A DNA stretch of 64,000 nucleotides from Phocaeicola coprocola DSM 17136 (GTDB taxonomy: Bacteria > Bacteroidota > Bacteroidia > Bacteroidales > Bacteroidaceae): the NCBI RefSeq assembly GCF_000154845.1, contig NZ_DS981432.1, positions 1 through 64,000 of the forward strand, given 5' to 3'. A model generated the notes under the pieces. The model saw only the letters and a list, made by a program, of their open reading frames with translations, was not told the DNA's origin and ran no database searches. Made by a program: the position numbers and the translations under genes. Below are positions 62,222 to 64,000 of this stretch, one piece after another. Positions within the stretch are counted from its first letter, which is position 1. Every line of letters starts with the position of its first letter.

Positions 62222-64000
62222 ATGCTCAGTAAGTTAAAATTAAACCAACTTTATTTTAAAGATACCCAGTTTGTCAGTTTAATGACTAAACGCATCTTTA
62301 ATGTACTTCTTGTGGCAAATCCGTATGATGCTTTCATGCTCGAGGATGACGGTCGCATTGATGAAAAGATATTTATCGAATACATGAATCTCAGTCTTCG
62401 TTATCCCCCTCGCTTTACACAAGTGTCTACTGAGGAAGATGCATGGAGGCAACTGGGAAATACAATGTTCGACCTGGTTATCTGTATGCCCGGATCGGAC
62501 AATAGTGATACGTTCGACATTGCTCGTCAGATAAAGGAAAAATATCCTCATATACCATTAGTTGTTCTGACACCTTTCTCTCATGGTATTAAAGAACGAA
62601 TGGAGCATGAAGACCTGAGTATTTTCGAGTACGTGTTCTGTTGGTTGGGAAATACAGATTTGCTGGTATCTATCATAAAGTTGATAGAAGACAAGATGAA
62701 TCTGGAACACGATATAAAAGAGGTGGGTGTACAGATGATATTACTTGTAGAAGATTCCATCCGTTTTTATTCGTCTGTACTACCTAATCTGTATAAGTTC
62801 GTGCTTCGCCAAAGTCAGGAGTTTGCCACCGAAGCATTGAATGAGCACCAGCGTACGTTGCGTATGCGCGGGCGTCCTAAAATAGTACTGGCCCGCTCTT
62901 ACGAAGAGGCGATGGACTTATACAATAAATACCAGAATAATACGTTGGGTATCATATCGGATGCCCGTTATCCGCGTGAGGGTAAAATTGATCCGCATGC
63001 AGGTATTCGTTTTCTTACCGAAGTTAGAAGTCGTGATCCATTTATTCCATTGATTCTTCAATCGGCAGAAGTCAGCAACAAAGAGTTTGCCCTTAGTTGC
63101 GGTGCTCAGTTTATCGATAAGAACTCGAAGAAAATGAATATCGACCTGCGCGAAGCTGTTTCCGAAAATTTTGGTTTTGGTGATTTCATTTTCCGCAATC
63201 CGAATACGATGGAGGAAGTGGTACGTGTGCATAATTTGAAGGAACTTCAAAATGCCATTTTCTCTATACCGGCCGAATCATTCCTTTATCACATCAGTCG
63301 TAATCATATATCGCGTTGGTTATATTCGCGTGCCATATTCCCCGTTGCAGAGTTCTTGAAACAAATAACCTGGGAGTCTTTGCAAGACATCGATGCTCAT
63401 CGCCAGATTATATTCGAGGCGATTGTGAAGTACCGCAAAATGAAAAATCAGGGAGTTGTAGCCGTTTTCCAGCGTGACCGTTTTGACCGTTATTCTAACT
63501 TTGCCCGTATCGGTGACGGTTCGCTGGGAGGAAAGGGACGAGGACTTGCCTTTATTGATAATATGGTAAAGAGGCATGCCGAATTCGAAGAGTTTGAAAA
63601 TGCCTCAGTTGTGATTCCTAAGACGGTGGTACTTTGTACAGATATATTCGATGAATTCATGGATATGAACCAGCTGTATCAGGTGGCACTGAGTGATGCT
63701 GATGATGAAACCATATTACGTGCTTTTTTAAGAGCCAAGTTGCCCGACAAACTGGTTGAAGACTTTTTCGCCTTCTTCGATGTTGTGAAGTCACCTATTG
63801 CTATCCGTTCGTCCAGCTTGCTAGAGGATTCTCATTATCAGCCATTTGCTGGAATCTATTCTACTTATATGATTCCTTACCTTACAGATAAATATGAGAT
63901 GCTGCGCATGCTGAGTGATGCGATAAAAGGTGTTTATGCATCGGTTTACTACAAAGACAGTAAGTCATATATGCAAGCTACCAGCAACGTTATCGATCAG
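62222..64000 (+). CDS. PEP/pyruvate-binding protein with receiver-like domains (3' end outside window)
   Basis: An open frame of 593 codons from the ATG at 62222 runs to the window edge. Two receiver-like stretches are seen, 'FNVLLVANPYDAFMLEDDGRIDE' to 'YPHIPLVVLTP' and 'ILLVEDSIRFYSSVL' to 'RSRDPFIPLILQSAE'. The PPDK N-terminal, ATP-grasp-like domain starts at 'GDGSLGGKGRGLAFI' and includes 'PIAIRSSSLLEDSHYQPFAGIYSTYM', typical of PEP synthase/PPDK nucleotide binding. The function is not known to me; PEP synthase-like phosphotransfer linked to signalling is possible. Confidence 0.85.
   Translation, partial: MLSKLKLNQLYFKDTQFVSLMTKRIFNVLLVANPYDAFMLEDDGRIDEKIFIEYMNLSLRYPPRFTQVSTEEDAWRQLGNTMFDLVICMPGSDNSDTFDIARQIKEKYPHIPLVVLTPFSHGIKERMEHEDLSIFEYVFCWLGNTDLLVSIIKLIEDKMNLEHDIKEVGVQMILLVEDSIRFYSSVLPNLYKFVLRQSQEFATEALNEHQRTLRMRGRPKIVLARSYEEAMDLYNKYQNNTLGIISDARYPREGKIDPHAGIRFLTEVRSRDPFIPLILQSAEVSNKEFALSCGAQFIDKNSKKMNIDLREAVSENFGFGDFIFRNPNTMEEVVRVHNLKELQNAIFSIPAESFLYHISRNHISRWLYSRAIFPVAEFLKQITWESLQDIDAHRQIIFEAIVKYRKMKNQGVVAVFQRDRFDRYSNFARIGDGSLGGKGRGLAFIDNMVKRHAEFEEFENASVVIPKTVVLCTDIFDEFMDMNQLYQVALSDADDETILRAFLRAKLPDKLVEDFFAFFDVVKSPIAIRSSSLLEDSHYQPFAGIYSTYMIPYLTDKYEMLRMLSDAIKGVYASVYYKDSKSYMQATSNVIDQ

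Overview
The window looks like chromosome of a Bacteroidales bacterium, most likely Bacteroides or Phocaeicola. Supporting signs are the bacteroidal promoter pattern (TTTG, about 19-21 bases, TAnnTTTG) ahead of several genes, few strong Shine-Dalgarno sites, a GldH lipoprotein, a RicT-type PSP1 protein, DUF349, fimbrillin-like and beta-barrel outer-membrane proteins, and LytTR/LytS-type regulators. Most of the sequence is ordinary core chromosome; the accessory or decaying parts are small.

Layout. 1-900: a decayed IS transposase running off the left edge. 904-7000: an orphan LuxR-type regulator, a cysK-metY sulfur assimilation operon, two tandem initiator tRNA genes, a TetR-fabG pair and an RluA-type pseudouridine synthase. 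7292-14858: an operon of cyclophilin lipoprotein, M16 peptidase, MATE exporter and hybrid histidine kinase, followed by a detached sigma-54 type response regulator. 15089-19102: a PiT phosphate transporter and purH. 19253-25004: the rod-shape operon mreB-mreC-mreD-mrdA-rodA. 24963-28999: the opposing operon metF-holB-ricT-gldH, whose last gene overlaps the rodA tail. 29110-35600: a phospholipase D-type enzyme, a LytTR/LytS pair and a divergent outer-membrane receptor with a small Spy-like periplasmic protein. 35773-42467: DUF349 protein, mgtE, ksgA, a flippase-like membrane protein and pepD. 42816-46352: a deletion scar in which a beta-barrel receptor and an MgtA-type P-type ATPase have both lost their 5' halves, next to an intact putative porin. 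46403-48238: an AAA ATPase plus DUF4435 (Toprim-like) pair resembling the PARIS defence system. 48348-51181: an EamA transporter and a UPF1-like helicase. 51298-56213: an efflux operon (TolC, HlyD, two ABC-2 permeases) with no ATPase gene. 56357-60419: an S41 protease, a coiled-coil membrane protein and a fimbrillin/GLUG-like lipoprotein. 60652-64000: gdhA and a divergent, incomplete PEP/pyruvate-binding protein with receiver-like domains.

The most interesting points are three. (i) The LytTR locus carries two near-identical 16-base direct repeats exactly 21 bases apart upstream of the receptor gene, a classic LytTR layout. In the same locus the receptor's signal peptide is out of frame by one T, and the sensor kinase lacks an ATG start and its N-box asparagine, so the circuit may be switched off or decaying. 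(ii) The AAA + DUF4435 pair has the two-gene architecture and key residues of PARIS-type anti-phage systems. (iii) The mgtA/receptor junction is a sharp deletion that keeps an 11-base stretch readable in both genes. All functional statements rest on reading motifs by eye; no database search was possible.
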